Shown: positions 14,961-24,945 of the stretch, piece by piece
Layout of the letters: every line of letters begins with the position of its first letter
Position numbering within the stretch: the first letter of the stretch is position 1
Source of the DNA: Anaerotruncus colihominis
GTDB lineage: Bacteria; Bacillota; Clostridia; Oscillospirales; Ruminococcaceae
NCBI GenBank assembly: GCA_025146135.1
Contig: CP102255.1
Location: 2,728,001 to 2,792,000, forward strand
DNA: 64,000 nucleotides
Direction: 5' to 3'
The notes under the pieces: model-generated
What the model saw: only the letters and a program-made list of their open reading frames with translations
Databases searched by the model: none
What the model was told of the DNA's origin: nothing
Position numbers and translations under genes: made by a program

Positions 14961-17609
14961 ATGAATGACATTCTATTTGGCAATAACAACAAGGCTGTCA
15001 TCAAAAAGCTGGCGAACCGCAGTTTCCGCAGCAACAAAATGCGGAATGTGATTGCGGTCATTGCGATTGCCCTGACAACCTTTCTCTTTACGGCAGTCCT
15101 GACCATTGGTATGGGCGCCAAGGGAACACTGGAATACAACATGGCAAAGATGATTGGCACTGGTGCGGATGCGCTGGTACAGGGTCTTTCCGAAGAACAA
15201 TTCCAGCAGTTAAAAGAAAATTCCATGTTTGAAAAGGTGGGCTGTTGGGTACCTATTGAGATCATGACCAACACCAACCGGATATTTGCGGAAATTGATT
15301 ACGCGGATCAGCCCCAGTTGGAGCTTCGGATGCAGACGCCGCGCACAGGCTCTGCTCCCCAAAAAGCAAATGAAGTTTTGGTTTCTGCCAATATACTGAA
15401 GGATCTGAACATCGAAGAAAAAATAGGTGCGGAAATCCCCATTGAATTTAAGAATCGTCAAAGCGGCCAGATGTATCATTTTGATATGATTGTATCCGGT
15501 ATTTACGACACACCAAACGAAAAATCGGAATCAGTCATTGTTTCCAAAGCCTTCATGGAAGAAAATCCGGAGATGATGAACGAAATTGCTCAAGGGCGTG
15601 AGGGTTGTGGCATTTATGATGCTGATGTGATTATGCGGGACAGCTCCATGGTAAAGGAGCGCATCTCGGAGTTTGTCCGTAGCATTGGTGGTAATCCAGA
15701 CGATAGAAGTGCTGAGAATTATGTCCGTGTAGCCCCCAACACTTTCCTTTCCAACAACAGCGGCGGCTCTATCATGTGGCTGGTAGCAGGTGTATTTGGC
15801 GTCCTATTCATGTTCTGTGGGTATCTGCTGATCTACAATGTATTCGAGATTGCAGTTACCAACGATATTCGGCAGTATGGCCTGCTACGAACGGTAGGGA
15901 CTACTTCCCAGCAGATCAAGCGTTTGGTCAACCGGCAGGCGCTGTATCTATTCTTAATGGGTACACCATTTGGCCTGCTTTTTGGCATCCTGCTCGGACG
16001 CAGTATTCTGCCTGCGGCACTCCAGATGTTTGCTGCCGATTATAGTGGTAAAAACATTGAGGTCAGCACACTTCCATATTTGGGTATTATCGTAGGTGCG
16101 ATTCTGTTCTCCGGGCTTACGGTTTATATCAGTACCAGAAAGTCTGTGAAGAAAGCTTCCCGTGTGTCACCTATCGAGGCTATCCGCTATGTAGAACAGG
16201 ATACGGTTTCCATAAAGCGGAAAAAGACAAATACCGGAGCAGTTATTCCTCGCATGGCGAAGGCCAACCTCCAGCGCAATAAGCGTCGGACGGTCTTTAT
16301 TGTGGTTTCCCTGACTTTGAGCATCGTCCTCCTGAACTCGGTATTTATCTTCAGCGGCAGCTTTGATGAAGATGTTTATATCAAAACCCATACCAAAAGT
16401 GACTTTGCGGTTTACAACCCGGACATTCAAGCCGCATGGGGAGATGAATTTGGACACAGCTGCACTGTTTCAGAAAAATCGGTAGAGGAAATTGAACAGC
16501 AGCCAGGTGTAATGAACGAAGTCCGCCTATACCGTAATACTTTTGAGGATGATCATATTGCCTGTGATTGGGGGCCTTCTTTCTCAATTGATAATACGGA
16601 TAAATATGCCTATGTACTTCCTGATTCATTAAATCTCGGCTGGACTGAGGATAGAGAGGATTATGCTGCGTTGACTGCGGATAACCTTCCGCTTGGAAAT
16701 GTGTATGGCTTCTCTGAAAATCTCCTGAACAAGATGGACATTATTGAGGGTGAAAGCAATGTGTCTGTCCTGAAAGAAAAACTCTGGAATGGCAACAATG
16801 TAATTTTAGTAAGTCACTATAACGATAAGGGAAACTTAAGCGGTGGTGCGGATAATACCTATTATTTTGGTCTGTCGGTTGGAGATACCATTCAATTTTA
16901 TGAAAATGGAGTCCCTACTGAGAAGTTTACAGTGATTGCAAAGGCTGCTGTTACGAGCAATGAAATGACCTTGACTGGCGGTGGTTCTAATATTGCAACA
17001 GATATTGGTGGACCAAAGATCTATATGTCAGAAAATAAGTTCAAAGAGATTTATGAAACCCCTACCTTGTATGGTTTCTTCTTTGATGTAGAGGAACAGT
17101 ATCAGCAGGATATGGAGAACTATCTGATGCGGGACACCGATGTTTCCTATAACTCTATTTCAACGCTGAAAGCTAATGTTTTAGGCATTAAGAATGTTGT
17201 CCTGCTGGTTGGTGGAATGATTGGTGCTGTATTTGCTCTGGTGGGCCTGATCAACTTCATCAATCTGGTTATGACCAATATCGTTACCCGCCGTCATGAG
17301 TTTGCCACCATGCAAAGCATTGGTATGACGAACCGGCAGCTCCGAAAGATGATGATTTCTGAAAGCTTCTCTTATGTGCTGCTGGCTGGGATTGTCGGAA
17401 CACTAGTTGCGGCGACACTTGGCATGACATTGCTAAGAGCATTTGTAGAAAATGGTCCTACCAGTATGATGATGACATTCCAGATAACCTTGCTGCCTGC
17501 GCTGATTATGCTGGTTCTTTTTCTGGTGCTGGCGTTTATCGTTCCGGTTGTCGCACTCCGACTCCTTAACAATCGGAGTGTCGTAGAGCGGCTTCGGGTA
17601 AATGAATAA
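14961..17609 (+). CDS. Large double-FtsX permease, copy 1
   Basis: 882 aa, start chosen after AAAGGGGGCGGG. The order is: helix 1 (~29-51), a large extracellular domain, three helices with the FtsX motif (NDIRQYGLLRTVGTT) and the coupling segment STRKSVKKASRVSPIEAIRY, a second unit starting with helix 5 (~453-475), a second large extracellular domain, and three final FtsX helices (RRHEFATMQSIGMT). Eight helices with two ectodomains differ from BceB, which has ten helices and one ectodomain. It pairs with the preceding ATPase. Substrate unknown, probably a peptide antibiotic or envelope component. Confidence 0.88.
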   Translation: MNDILFGNNNKAVIKKLANRSFRSNKMRNVIAVIAIALTTFLFTAVLTIGMGAKGTLEYNMAKMIGTGADALVQGLSEEQFQQLKENSMFEKVGCWVPIEIMTNTNRIFAEIDYADQPQLELRMQTPRTGSAPQKANEVLVSANILKDLNIEEKIGAEIPIEFKNRQSGQMYHFDMIVSGIYDTPNEKSESVIVSKAFMEENPEMMNEIAQGREGCGIYDADVIMRDSSMVKERISEFVRSIGGNPDDRSAENYVRVAPNTFLSNNSGGSIMWLVAGVFGVLFMFCGYLLIYNVFEIAVTNDIRQYGLLRTVGTTSQQIKRLVNRQALYLFLMGTPFGLLFGILLGRSILPAALQMFAADYSGKNIEVSTLPYLGIIVGAILFSGLTVYISTRKSVKKASRVSPIEAIRYVEQDTVSIKRKKTNTGAVIPRMAKANLQRNKRRTVFIVVSLTLSIVLLNSVFIFSGSFDEDVYIKTHTKSDFAVYNPDIQAAWGDEFGHSCTVSEKSVEEIEQQPGVMNEVRLYRNTFEDDHIACDWGPSFSIDNTDKYAYVLPDSLNLGWTEDREDYAALTADNLPLGNVYGFSENLLNKMDIIEGESNVSVLKEKLWNGNNVILVSHYNDKGNLSGGADNTYYFGLSVGDTIQFYENGVPTEKFTVIAKAAVTSNEMTLTGGGSNIATDIGGPKIYMSENKFKEIYETPTLYGFFFDVEEQYQQDMENYLMRDTDVSYNSISTLKANVLGIKNVVLLVGGMIGAVFALVGLINFINLVMTNIVTRRHEFATMQSIGMTNRQLRKMMISESFSYVLLAGIVGTLVAATLGMTLLRAFVENGPTSMMMTFQITLLPALIMLVLFLVLAFIVPVVALRLLNNRSVVERLRVNE

Positions 17610-17669
17610 TAGGAGCAGCCATATCAAGTGAATACTTCCTGCGCCGCTGTATGCGGCTGTGGAACATGG

Positions 17670-17698
17670 AAAACCGGGGGATTTTTCTCCCGGTTTTT
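17670..17698 (+). terminator. Terminator after transporter copy 1
   Basis: AAAACCGGG pairs with CCCGGTTTT around a short loop; TTTTT follows. Transcription of copy 2 therefore relies on its own promoter. Confidence 0.75.
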
Positions 17699-17700
17699 CA

Positions 17701-17809
17701 AATGTCACAGGTTCGTGACATTTGGGGCCGAATTTAGCGGAAATTTTTTGTGGCTCGTGACATTTCTGTGAGGTTTGGTCGTTACAATGGGTTTATCAAA
17801 AAGAAAGGA
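17701..17809 (+). promoter_or_regulatory. Operator and promoter of transporter copy 2
   Basis: AATGTCAC/GTGACATT inverted repeat (17701-17722) and TACAAT (17783-17788). From the right arm to the start codon and the first codons it is identical by eye to the copy 1 region, with changes only in the operator spacer. Confidence 0.75.
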
Positions 17810-17820
17810 TGGTGTTCTTT

Positions 17821-18486
17821 ATGAGCATTTTGCAAACGACTGAACTGAAAAAATATTATGGCACAGAGCCGAACATTACCAGAGCCTTGGATGGTGTGAA
17901 CCTCTCTGTTGAACAGGGGGAATTTGTAGCGATTGTTGGAACCTCCGGCAGCGGCAAATCCACTCTGCTGAACATGATTGGCGGGCTGGATGTGCCTACC
18001 TCCGGCAAGGTCATTGTAGATGGGCGTGACCTATCTACATTGAAAGACGAGCAGCTTACTATCTTCCGCAGAAGAAAGATCGGCTTCATCTTTCAGAACT
18101 ACAATCTGGTGCCAGTGCTGAATGTCTTTGAAAACATTGTGCTTCCCGTAGAGTTGGATGGAAACAAAGTAGACAAGAAGTTTATGAAAGAAGTGGTGCG
18201 GATGCTGGGGCTGGAGGATAAGCTGAACAATATGCCCAGCAATCTCTCCGGCGGTCAGCAGCAGCGTGTAGCCATTGCCCGCGCTCTGGTATCAAAGCCT
18301 GCTATCGTTCTGGCGGACGAGCCTACCGGAAATCTGGATAGTATGACCAGCAGCGATGTGCTGAGCCTGCTAAAAGTTACCAGCACGAAATTCCACCAGA
18401 CCCTCGTGATGATTACCCATAATAATGAGATCGCCCAGCTTGCCGACCGCATTATTCGAATCGAGGATGGCAAAATCGTGCAGTAA
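17821..18486 (+). CDS. ABC transporter ATPase, copy 2
   Basis: 221 aa with the same intact Walker A, signature and Walker B motifs as copy 1 and about 91% identity by eye. Its own operator and promoter are nearly identical to those of copy 1, while the coding sequence shows many synonymous changes. It forms a pair with the permease that starts 13 bases later. The two ATPases could also energise each other's permease or the third permease. Confidence 0.9.
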   Translation: MSILQTTELKKYYGTEPNITRALDGVNLSVEQGEFVAIVGTSGSGKSTLLNMIGGLDVPTSGKVIVDGRDLSTLKDEQLTIFRRRKIGFIFQNYNLVPVLNVFENIVLPVELDGNKVDKKFMKEVVRMLGLEDKLNNMPSNLSGGQQQRVAIARALVSKPAIVLADEPTGNLDSMTSSDVLSLLKVTSTKFHQTLVMITHNNEIAQLADRIIRIEDGKIVQ

Positions 18487-18499
18487 AGGGGGCAGGACT

Positions 18500-21148
18500 A
18501 TGAATGACATTCTATTCGGCAATAACAACAAGGCTGTCATCAAAAAACTGGCAAACCGCAGTTTCCGAAGCAACAAAATGCGGAATGTGATTGCGGTCAT
18601 TGCGATTGCCTTGACAACCTTTCTCTTTACGGCAGTCCTGACTATTGGCATGGGCGCCAATGGGACGCTGGAATACAGCATGGCAAAACTGATGGGATCA
18701 TCTGCTGATGCGCTGGTGCAAGGGCTTTCCGAGGAACAGTTCCAGCAGTTAAAACGAAATGCCATGTTTGAAAAGGTAGGCTGCTGGATACCGGTCGAAA
18801 TTATGACCAACACAAACCGGCGTGTTGCAGAAGTCGATTATGCCGATCAGACCCAGTTGGAGATTCGGATGCTGACGCCGCGTACAGGCTCTGCCCCTCA
18901 AAAAGCAAATGAGGTTTTGGTTTCTGCCAATATACTGAAGGATCTGAACATCGAAGAAAAAATCGGGGCAGAAATTCCTGTGGAATTGAAGGTTCGTCAA
19001 AGTGATCAGGTTTATCATTTTGATATGGTCGTATCCGGTATTTACGACACACCAAATGAAAAATCGGAATCGGTCATTGTTTCCAAAGCCTTTCTGGAAG
19101 AAAACGCAGAAATGATGAACGATATTGCCCAGGGGCGTGTTGGCTGCGGCATTTATACCGCCGATGTAGTAATGCGGGATAATTATATGGTAAAGGACCG
19201 CATTTCAGAGCTTGTCCGCAATATCGGCGGTAATCCGGATGATGTCAATGCAGCCAATGCGGTTCGCGTTGCCCCTAATCCCATTGTCTCTAATGAAAGC
19301 GGTCTTATGATGTGGCTGGTAGCCGGTGTTTTCGGTATCCTATTCATGTTCTGTGGGTATCTGCTGATTTACAATGTGTTTGAGATTGCTGTAACAAATG
19401 ATATTCGCCAGTACGGCTTGCTGAGGACTGTGGGAACAACTTCCAGACAAATCAGGCGTTTAGTCAACCGGCAGGCGCTGTACCTGTTCCTGATTGGTAC
19501 GCCATTCGGTCTGCTTTTTGGCACATTGATTGGCCGCAGTATTCTGCCCGTTGCACTCCAGATATTTGCTGTTGATTACAGCGGCGGAAACATTGAGGTC
19601 GGCACACTCCCCTATTTGGGCATTATCGCAGGTGCGATTCTGTTCTCAGGACTCACGGTTTATATCAGTACCAGAAAGGCGGTAAAGAAAGCTTCCCGTG
19701 TGTCCCCTATCGAGGCTATCCGATATGTAGAGCAGGACGCTGTTTCCATAAAGCGAAAAAAGACAGCTTCCGGAGCAGTTATTCCCCGCATGGCGAAGGC
19801 AAATCTTCAGCGCAATAAGCGCCGGACAGTCTTTATTGTGATTTCTCTGACTTTGAGCATTGTCCTTCTGAATTCGGTGTTCATAGTGAGTGGCAGTTTT
19901 GACGAAGATGCCTATATCGAAAACCAGACCCGAAGTGATTTTATAGTATATAGTCCAGGCATTCAAGCTGCATGGGGAGATAACTTTGGGCATGATAGCG
20001 CTGTTCCAGAGAAGGCAGTGGAGGAAATCAAGGAACAGCCCGGAGTCACAAACGAAGTCTACCTGTACCGGAACACTTTTGAAGATGACCATATCTCTTG
20101 TGACTGGGGAACTCCCTATGTGGTTGATAACACAAATAAGGAGCAGCGAATGTTGCCGGAACACCTCAATTTAGGTGTTTACCAAACAGAAAATGGTGGG
20201 CATACTGTTGGGTTGACTGCGGATAACCACCCTCTCGGAAATGTATTTGGTTTTTCGGAAAACTTCTTCGATCGGCTGGACATTATAGAAGGTGAAACTG
20301 ATTTATCTGTCTTAAAAGACAAACTTTGGAATGGAAACAATGTAATTTTAATGGGCGAATATGACGATCATGGTAACTTTGATGGGGCGGAGTCCGCTTT
20401 TTATTTTGGATTATCAGTTGGAGATACCATTCAGTTTTATGAAAATGGAACTCCAACCGAGGAGTTTACCATTATCGCAAAAGTCGCAGCTACTCATAGC
20501 GAAACGACTATGACTGGAGGCGGTTCAAATATCGCACAAATAATAGAAGGTCCTAAAATTTTTATGGCTGAAAACAAATTTAAGGAGATTTATGAAACGC
20601 CTACCTTGTATGGTTTCCTTTTTGATGTAGAGGAACAGTACCAGCAGGAGATGGAAAGCTATCTGGCGCAGGATACAGATGTTGCCTATACCTCTATCCT
20701 GACGATGAAAGCAACTGTTTCTGGTGTTAAAAATGTCGTTCTTCTGATCGGCGGAGTGATCGGCGCTGTGTTTGCCCTGGTGGGACTAATCAACTTCATC
20801 AATCTGGTTATGACAAACATCATTACCCGCCGGCACGAGTTTGCCACCATGCAGAGTATCGGTATGACGAACCAGCAGCTCCGAAAGATGATGATTTCTG
20901 AAAGTTTCTCCTATGTGCTGCTGGCCGGGATTGTCGGTACGCTGGCTGCTGGTGTGCTTGGCATGACATTGGTAAGGGCTTTTGTAGACATCAGCCCAAG
21001 TAGTATCATGATGACATTCCAGATGACCTTGCTGCCTGCGCTGATTATGCTGGTTCTCTTTCTGGTACTGGCGTTTATTGTTCCCGTTATCGCGCTCCGG
21101 CTCTTTAACAATCGGAGTGTCGTAGAGCGGCTTCGGGTAAATGAGTAA
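18500..21148 (+). CDS. Large double-FtsX permease, copy 2
   Basis: 882 aa, same architecture as copy 1. Membrane parts are almost identical. The second ectodomain (about residues 480-740) differs most, for example in the stretch around DNTNKEQRMLPEHLNLGVY, as expected if the two copies recognise different ligands. RBS AAAGGGGGCAGG. It is followed after 20 bases by a third permease in the same transcript. Confidence 0.88.
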   Translation: MNDILFGNNNKAVIKKLANRSFRSNKMRNVIAVIAIALTTFLFTAVLTIGMGANGTLEYSMAKLMGSSADALVQGLSEEQFQQLKRNAMFEKVGCWIPVEIMTNTNRRVAEVDYADQTQLEIRMLTPRTGSAPQKANEVLVSANILKDLNIEEKIGAEIPVELKVRQSDQVYHFDMVVSGIYDTPNEKSESVIVSKAFLEENAEMMNDIAQGRVGCGIYTADVVMRDNYMVKDRISELVRNIGGNPDDVNAANAVRVAPNPIVSNESGLMMWLVAGVFGILFMFCGYLLIYNVFEIAVTNDIRQYGLLRTVGTTSRQIRRLVNRQALYLFLIGTPFGLLFGTLIGRSILPVALQIFAVDYSGGNIEVGTLPYLGIIAGAILFSGLTVYISTRKAVKKASRVSPIEAIRYVEQDAVSIKRKKTASGAVIPRMAKANLQRNKRRTVFIVISLTLSIVLLNSVFIVSGSFDEDAYIENQTRSDFIVYSPGIQAAWGDNFGHDSAVPEKAVEEIKEQPGVTNEVYLYRNTFEDDHISCDWGTPYVVDNTNKEQRMLPEHLNLGVYQTENGGHTVGLTADNHPLGNVFGFSENFFDRLDIIEGETDLSVLKDKLWNGNNVILMGEYDDHGNFDGAESAFYFGLSVGDTIQFYENGTPTEEFTIIAKVAATHSETTMTGGGSNIAQIIEGPKIFMAENKFKEIYETPTLYGFLFDVEEQYQQEMESYLAQDTDVAYTSILTMKATVSGVKNVVLLIGGVIGAVFALVGLINFINLVMTNIITRRHEFATMQSIGMTNQQLRKMMISESFSYVLLAGIVGTLAAGVLGMTLVRAFVDISPSSIMMTFQMTLLPALIMLVLFLVLAFIVPVIALRLFNNRSVVERLRVNE

Positions 21149-21168
21149 GGACATAGGAGGTGACCAAC

Positions 21169-23802
21169 ATGAATGATATTTTATTTGGCAACAATAATTC
21201 CAAAGTGATTACCAAGCTGTCCAAACGCTATTTCAAGAAGAATAAGGTACGCAATCTGGCAGCACTGTTAGCAATCATCCTGACTGCTTTCCTGTTTACC
21301 TCTGTCACTTCCCTGGCGTTCAATATGGCGTCCTCCATCCAGCTCTCTCTGCAAATGCAAAAAGGCAGCAAGGCGGATGGCACTTTGGGGTATATGACGG
21401 AGGAACAGTATGAGCAGCTTGTAAACAGCGATTTTGTGGAGCAGGCAGGCCACCGGCGTATCATTGGCTATGCAAGCAATACTTCCAGCCATTCCATTGA
21501 GATCAATTATGCGGACAGTGTGCAGCAGGAACTGACTTTCTGCGTACCTACTCATGGAGCAGCACCGGAGAAGGCAAATGAGATTGCCACCACGGATTTG
21601 GCACTGAAGGCGCTGGGTGTAGAACCTGAGATTGGCGCAGAGGTTCCGCTGGAATTTGAACTGCGGGGAAAAACTTATCATTATGATATGGTGCTTTCCG
21701 GCTGGTGGGAAGCGAGCAATGACTCTGTGAGCGTTGCGACTGTTTCAGAGCAGTTTATAAAAGAAAACCCCGATGTGGTCCAGAACACTTATGCGGTAGA
21801 CCATGAAATGTCCGGCGTTACTTTTTCCGATGTTGTGCTGAAGAATAAAGCAAATGTTCAGCAGCAGTTAAATGATTTTGTTTACTCCATTGGCGGCAAT
21901 CCAGAGGATATGAGCGCAGGCAATTTCATTCTCGCCTCTGAAAATCAAATGTCCCAGGGATTGACCTCATCAGAGTCCATCGTGTTTGCCGTTGTATTTA
22001 TCTTGATGTTTGTCGTGTGCGGATACCTGCTGATCTACAATATCTTTGATATTTCTGTGATGCAGGATGTCCGTCAATACGGCCTGCTGCGGACGATTGG
22101 AACTTCCACACGGCAGATCAAGGGTATTGTGAACCGTCAGGCAGTCTGGCTCACGCTGATTGGGCTGCCCATCGGTCTGATTGCCGGTTTCTTTGCCGGT
22201 TGGGTACTGCTTCCTGCCGTGACAGAGATCATTAACCTTGAATATTCTATGGTGGGTACATCCGTATCTACCTCGCCGCTGATCTTTGTTATCGCCGCCC
22301 TCTTTACGATCCTGACCGTGTTTATCAGCACCCGGAAGCCTGCAAAAAAGGCGGCAAAGATTTCTCCTTTGGAGGCGATTCGTTACACAGAGCAGAACGC
22401 CTATAAAAAGAGAACCGCAAAGCGAACCAATGGAGTAAAGCTGTCCCGTATGGCCTTATCCAATCTGGGGCGCAATCGCCGGCGCTCAGCGTTCATCATT
22501 ATTTCTCTGCTTCTGTGCATCGTTCTGTTTAACTCTATCATCATCGTGACGCAAAGCCTTGATGAAGAAAAGTGGGTAAATCGTGTTACCAGAACAGATT
22601 TTAATGTCTATAACTCCGCCGCATTTAATGTAATGGAAAGCGTTCAGCACCATGAAGATACGCTCTCACAGCAGGCGGTGGATCTGATTGCCGGACAGCC
22701 CGGAGTTGAGGATGAACGCTATCTTTACCGAAATACAAAAGACGATAGAAATGTGTTGGTTGACTATGGGTTTGAAGATTTAAGCGGCATAGAGCTATTC
22801 CATGAGGAAGAAGGCGTCGTAAATCAAAGCTATCAGGGATACAGCCTGTACACAAGTTCTGATACCGAAAGGCGCTATTTTGGTAATGTGATGGGTGCCT
22901 CCGAGAATTTCTGGGCGGATATGCGTATTTTTGAAGGCGAGAAGGATACTGAAACCTTAACGCAGAAAATGGCTACCGGAGAATATGTCATTATTGGCTG
23001 CCCCATCGACAAACTGACGGAGGAACCAAAGAACACTCCGCTGACCGATCAGTTACAGGTTGGAGAGAGCATTTCCTTCTACAAGGATGGTGAACTGGTC
23101 AAAACCAGCACCATCCTTGCAAAAGCGATCCTCGTGGGAACAGAAACCGAAACGCCCACAGGCACCACCGCCCAGGTGCATATCGGCGCTGATGCTCCTT
23201 TTGTATATCTGCCGGACACTGTATTTAAGGAAATCTATGACGCTCCCACGCTGCTGACTTATGGATTCAATGTGGATGAAGCCTTGCAGCCGCAGATGGA
23301 AGAATTTTTGAGCAGCTATGTGAGCGAAAATTCTTCGGTTGCCTATACTTCCACCAAGTTGTTGAAAGAGCAGCTTGATTCGGTTCGCAGTATGATTCTG
23401 GTTATCGGCGGTCTGATTGGATGTATCATGGCCTTTGCGGGACTGATCAACTTTACCAACATGATCATTACCAACATCATTACCCGCCGCCACGAGTTTG
23501 CTACCATGCAGAGCATCGGTATGACCGGCAAGCAGCTTCGCCGCCTGATGGTCTATGAGGGCATCTATTATGCCATAGGTGCGGACATTATCGGCGGAGC
23601 AGTCGCAGCGATCTTGGCAGTCACAGTGCTAAAGAGCGCATTGAATGGCCCCTCCATGTGGTTCTTTACTCTGAACATTACATTGGTTCCTGTTCTGGTC
23701 ATTGGTGTGCTTTATCTGCTGCTGGCTGCGGTTATTCCGCTGATCGTTCTCCACTTCTTTAATAAGGGAACTGTGGTGGAACGGCTGAGGACTTCGGAGT
23801 GA
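21169..23802 (+). CDS. Third double-FtsX permease, diverged
   Basis: 877 aa, ATG 8 bases after TAGGAGG. It starts NDILFGNNNSKVITKLSKRYF, keeping the N-terminal motif of copies 1 and 2, and shows the same eight-helix, two-ectodomain layout (QDVRQYGLLRTIGTS; RRHEFATMQSIGMTG), but is clearly diverged. No ATPase of its own is present, so it probably uses that of copy 2, or forms a heteromer with its neighbour. Last transporter gene of the operon. Confidence 0.87.
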   Translation: MNDILFGNNNSKVITKLSKRYFKKNKVRNLAALLAIILTAFLFTSVTSLAFNMASSIQLSLQMQKGSKADGTLGYMTEEQYEQLVNSDFVEQAGHRRIIGYASNTSSHSIEINYADSVQQELTFCVPTHGAAPEKANEIATTDLALKALGVEPEIGAEVPLEFELRGKTYHYDMVLSGWWEASNDSVSVATVSEQFIKENPDVVQNTYAVDHEMSGVTFSDVVLKNKANVQQQLNDFVYSIGGNPEDMSAGNFILASENQMSQGLTSSESIVFAVVFILMFVVCGYLLIYNIFDISVMQDVRQYGLLRTIGTSTRQIKGIVNRQAVWLTLIGLPIGLIAGFFAGWVLLPAVTEIINLEYSMVGTSVSTSPLIFVIAALFTILTVFISTRKPAKKAAKISPLEAIRYTEQNAYKKRTAKRTNGVKLSRMALSNLGRNRRRSAFIIISLLLCIVLFNSIIIVTQSLDEEKWVNRVTRTDFNVYNSAAFNVMESVQHHEDTLSQQAVDLIAGQPGVEDERYLYRNTKDDRNVLVDYGFEDLSGIELFHEEEGVVNQSYQGYSLYTSSDTERRYFGNVMGASENFWADMRIFEGEKDTETLTQKMATGEYVIIGCPIDKLTEEPKNTPLTDQLQVGESISFYKDGELVKTSTILAKAILVGTETETPTGTTAQVHIGADAPFVYLPDTVFKEIYDAPTLLTYGFNVDEALQPQMEEFLSSYVSENSSVAYTSTKLLKEQLDSVRSMILVIGGLIGCIMAFAGLINFTNMIITNIITRRHEFATMQSIGMTGKQLRRLMVYEGIYYAIGADIIGGAVAAILAVTVLKSALNGPSMWFFTLNITLVPVLVIGVLYLLLAAVIPLIVLHFFNKGTVVERLRTSE

Positions 23803-23842
23803 AATATCGCAAAAATAACATATGAGAAAGGATGTGAGCAAA

Positions 23843-24268
23843 ATGGGCAAACTTCTGATTCTGTCCGTTACTGACCACGAAGAACATATACTCAACAAAA
23901 TTATGGAGCTTATTGCGGATGAGCCAGAGTTTATCCACCTTGCACCATCCCTCCCTCAGTCTGCACTTTCCTTCCCTGGTCTTGAAATTCGGCTAAAGGA
24001 GCAAACCGTATATTGCAACAGTACTCTCATCGCTTTGACTTACCATGAATTTTCAGTCCTTACATATCTGGCTCGACATCCAGGTTGGGTATTTTCCGCT
24101 CATCAAATCTATGAAGCTATATGGCGCAAAGATAGTGAGCACTGTGGCACTGCAGTTGCCAGTGTAATCGGTCAGATCCGTCGCAAGCTGACGCCGGACA
24201 CACCGAAGGGCGGTTATATCCGCACCGTACTGGGCAGCGGATATAAGTTTAACAGTTCCCCCTTTTAA
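23843..24268 (+). CDS. Receiver-less OmpR-type winged-helix protein, copy 2
   Basis: 141 aa, starting MGKLLILSVTDHEEHILNKI, with GAAAGGATG upstream. The C-terminal winged helix is complete (LTYHEFSVLTYLARHPGWVFS; RRKLTPDTPKGGYIRTV). No phospho-Asp. It follows the third permease by 40 bases and could be read through from the transporter operon. Its terminator is nearly identical to that of copy 3, showing that gene and terminator were duplicated together. Confidence 0.75.
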   Translation: MGKLLILSVTDHEEHILNKIMELIADEPEFIHLAPSLPQSALSFPGLEIRLKEQTVYCNSTLIALTYHEFSVLTYLARHPGWVFSAHQIYEAIWRKDSEHCGTAVASVIGQIRRKLTPDTPKGGYIRTVLGSGYKFNSSPF

Positions 24269-24274
24269 GACAGC

Positions 24275-24320
24275 AAGAAAGGCTTCGAGGCCGTAATGAT
24301 CTCGAAGCCTTTCTTATTTT
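24275..24320 (+). terminator. Terminator after winged-helix copy 2
   Basis: AAGAAAGGCTTCGAG pairs perfectly with CTCGAAGCCTTTCTT; TATTTTT follows. Same design as at 27003. Confidence 0.9.
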
Positions 24321-24377
24321 TCATAAAGCATGGACACTATAACTCAATCAACTATAATCCCTGTAAGAATACTGGCT

Positions 24378-24899
24378 TCAGATAATATTTAAAGAACTAA
24401 TCCATGCTTGGATTGCTTCCACCAATACATACTGCTGACGCAAGACGGCCATACCTGTTTCCGGAATGCTGGGGGTGTTTTCTTTTTCCCGTATATTATC
24501 TTCCAGATAGGATTTTAAGACACTAATATTTTCCTGAATCTCTGCTATGCACGACTTTTGTTTTTCGGGCGGCAAGGAGTCCAAATTTACAATAACAGCG
24601 TTGAAGTCAAGAAAAATGTTAATCGGCTTTGCGGAAATCTCAAACATGAGGCGTTCAAATTCTGCTTCTCCGGCTTCCGTTAGGGAGTAAATTGCTTTTT
24701 CTGGCATCTTTCCTTCCTTTACGATTTCGCCTCGGATTAGCCCTTTTTCTTCCAACTGAATTGCTTTTTTATAAATAGACGGGGTACTGATTTTTACCCA
24801 TTTTGATATTTTTCTATATTCTACTAATTTTTGAATATCGTAGGCACTCATTGGATCCTTTTTCAAAATTCCCAACACGATTAAATCTATGGTAGCCAT
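24378..24899 (-). CDS. PadR-family repressor
   Basis: 173 aa; ATG at 24899 is ten bases after AAAGGG, while the GTG at 24908 is too close. The N-terminal winged helix (IDLIVLGILKKDPMSAYDI, then STPSIYKKAIQLEEKGLI) and the helical C-terminal dimer domain are typical of long PadR proteins. It is divergent from a MATE exporter. TACTATAA/TTATAGTA palindromes overlap both promoters, so it should repress the exporter and itself and respond to an exporter substrate. Confidence 0.88.
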   Translation of the reverse strand: MATIDLIVLGILKKDPMSAYDIQKLVEYRKISKWVKISTPSIYKKAIQLEEKGLIRGEIVKEGKMPEKAIYSLTEAGEAEFERLMFEISAKPINIFLDFNAVIVNLDSLPPEKQKSCIAEIQENISVLKSYLEDNIREKENTPSIPETGMAVLRQQYVLVEAIQAWISSLNII

Positions 24900-24945
24900 G
24901 TGGATCACGCCCTTTCGCTATGTTCTCTGCATAAAATATTACCGT

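Noticed and set aside
14243..15277. 344-codon frame on the minus strand across the first ATPase/permease junction
   Set aside because: It lies antisense to two well-supported ABC genes, has no RBS and reads as unnatural protein.
14961..17609. Naming the large permeases bceB
   Set aside because: Eight predicted helices and two ectodomains do not match BceB (ten helices, one ectodomain); only a general type VII permease call is supported.
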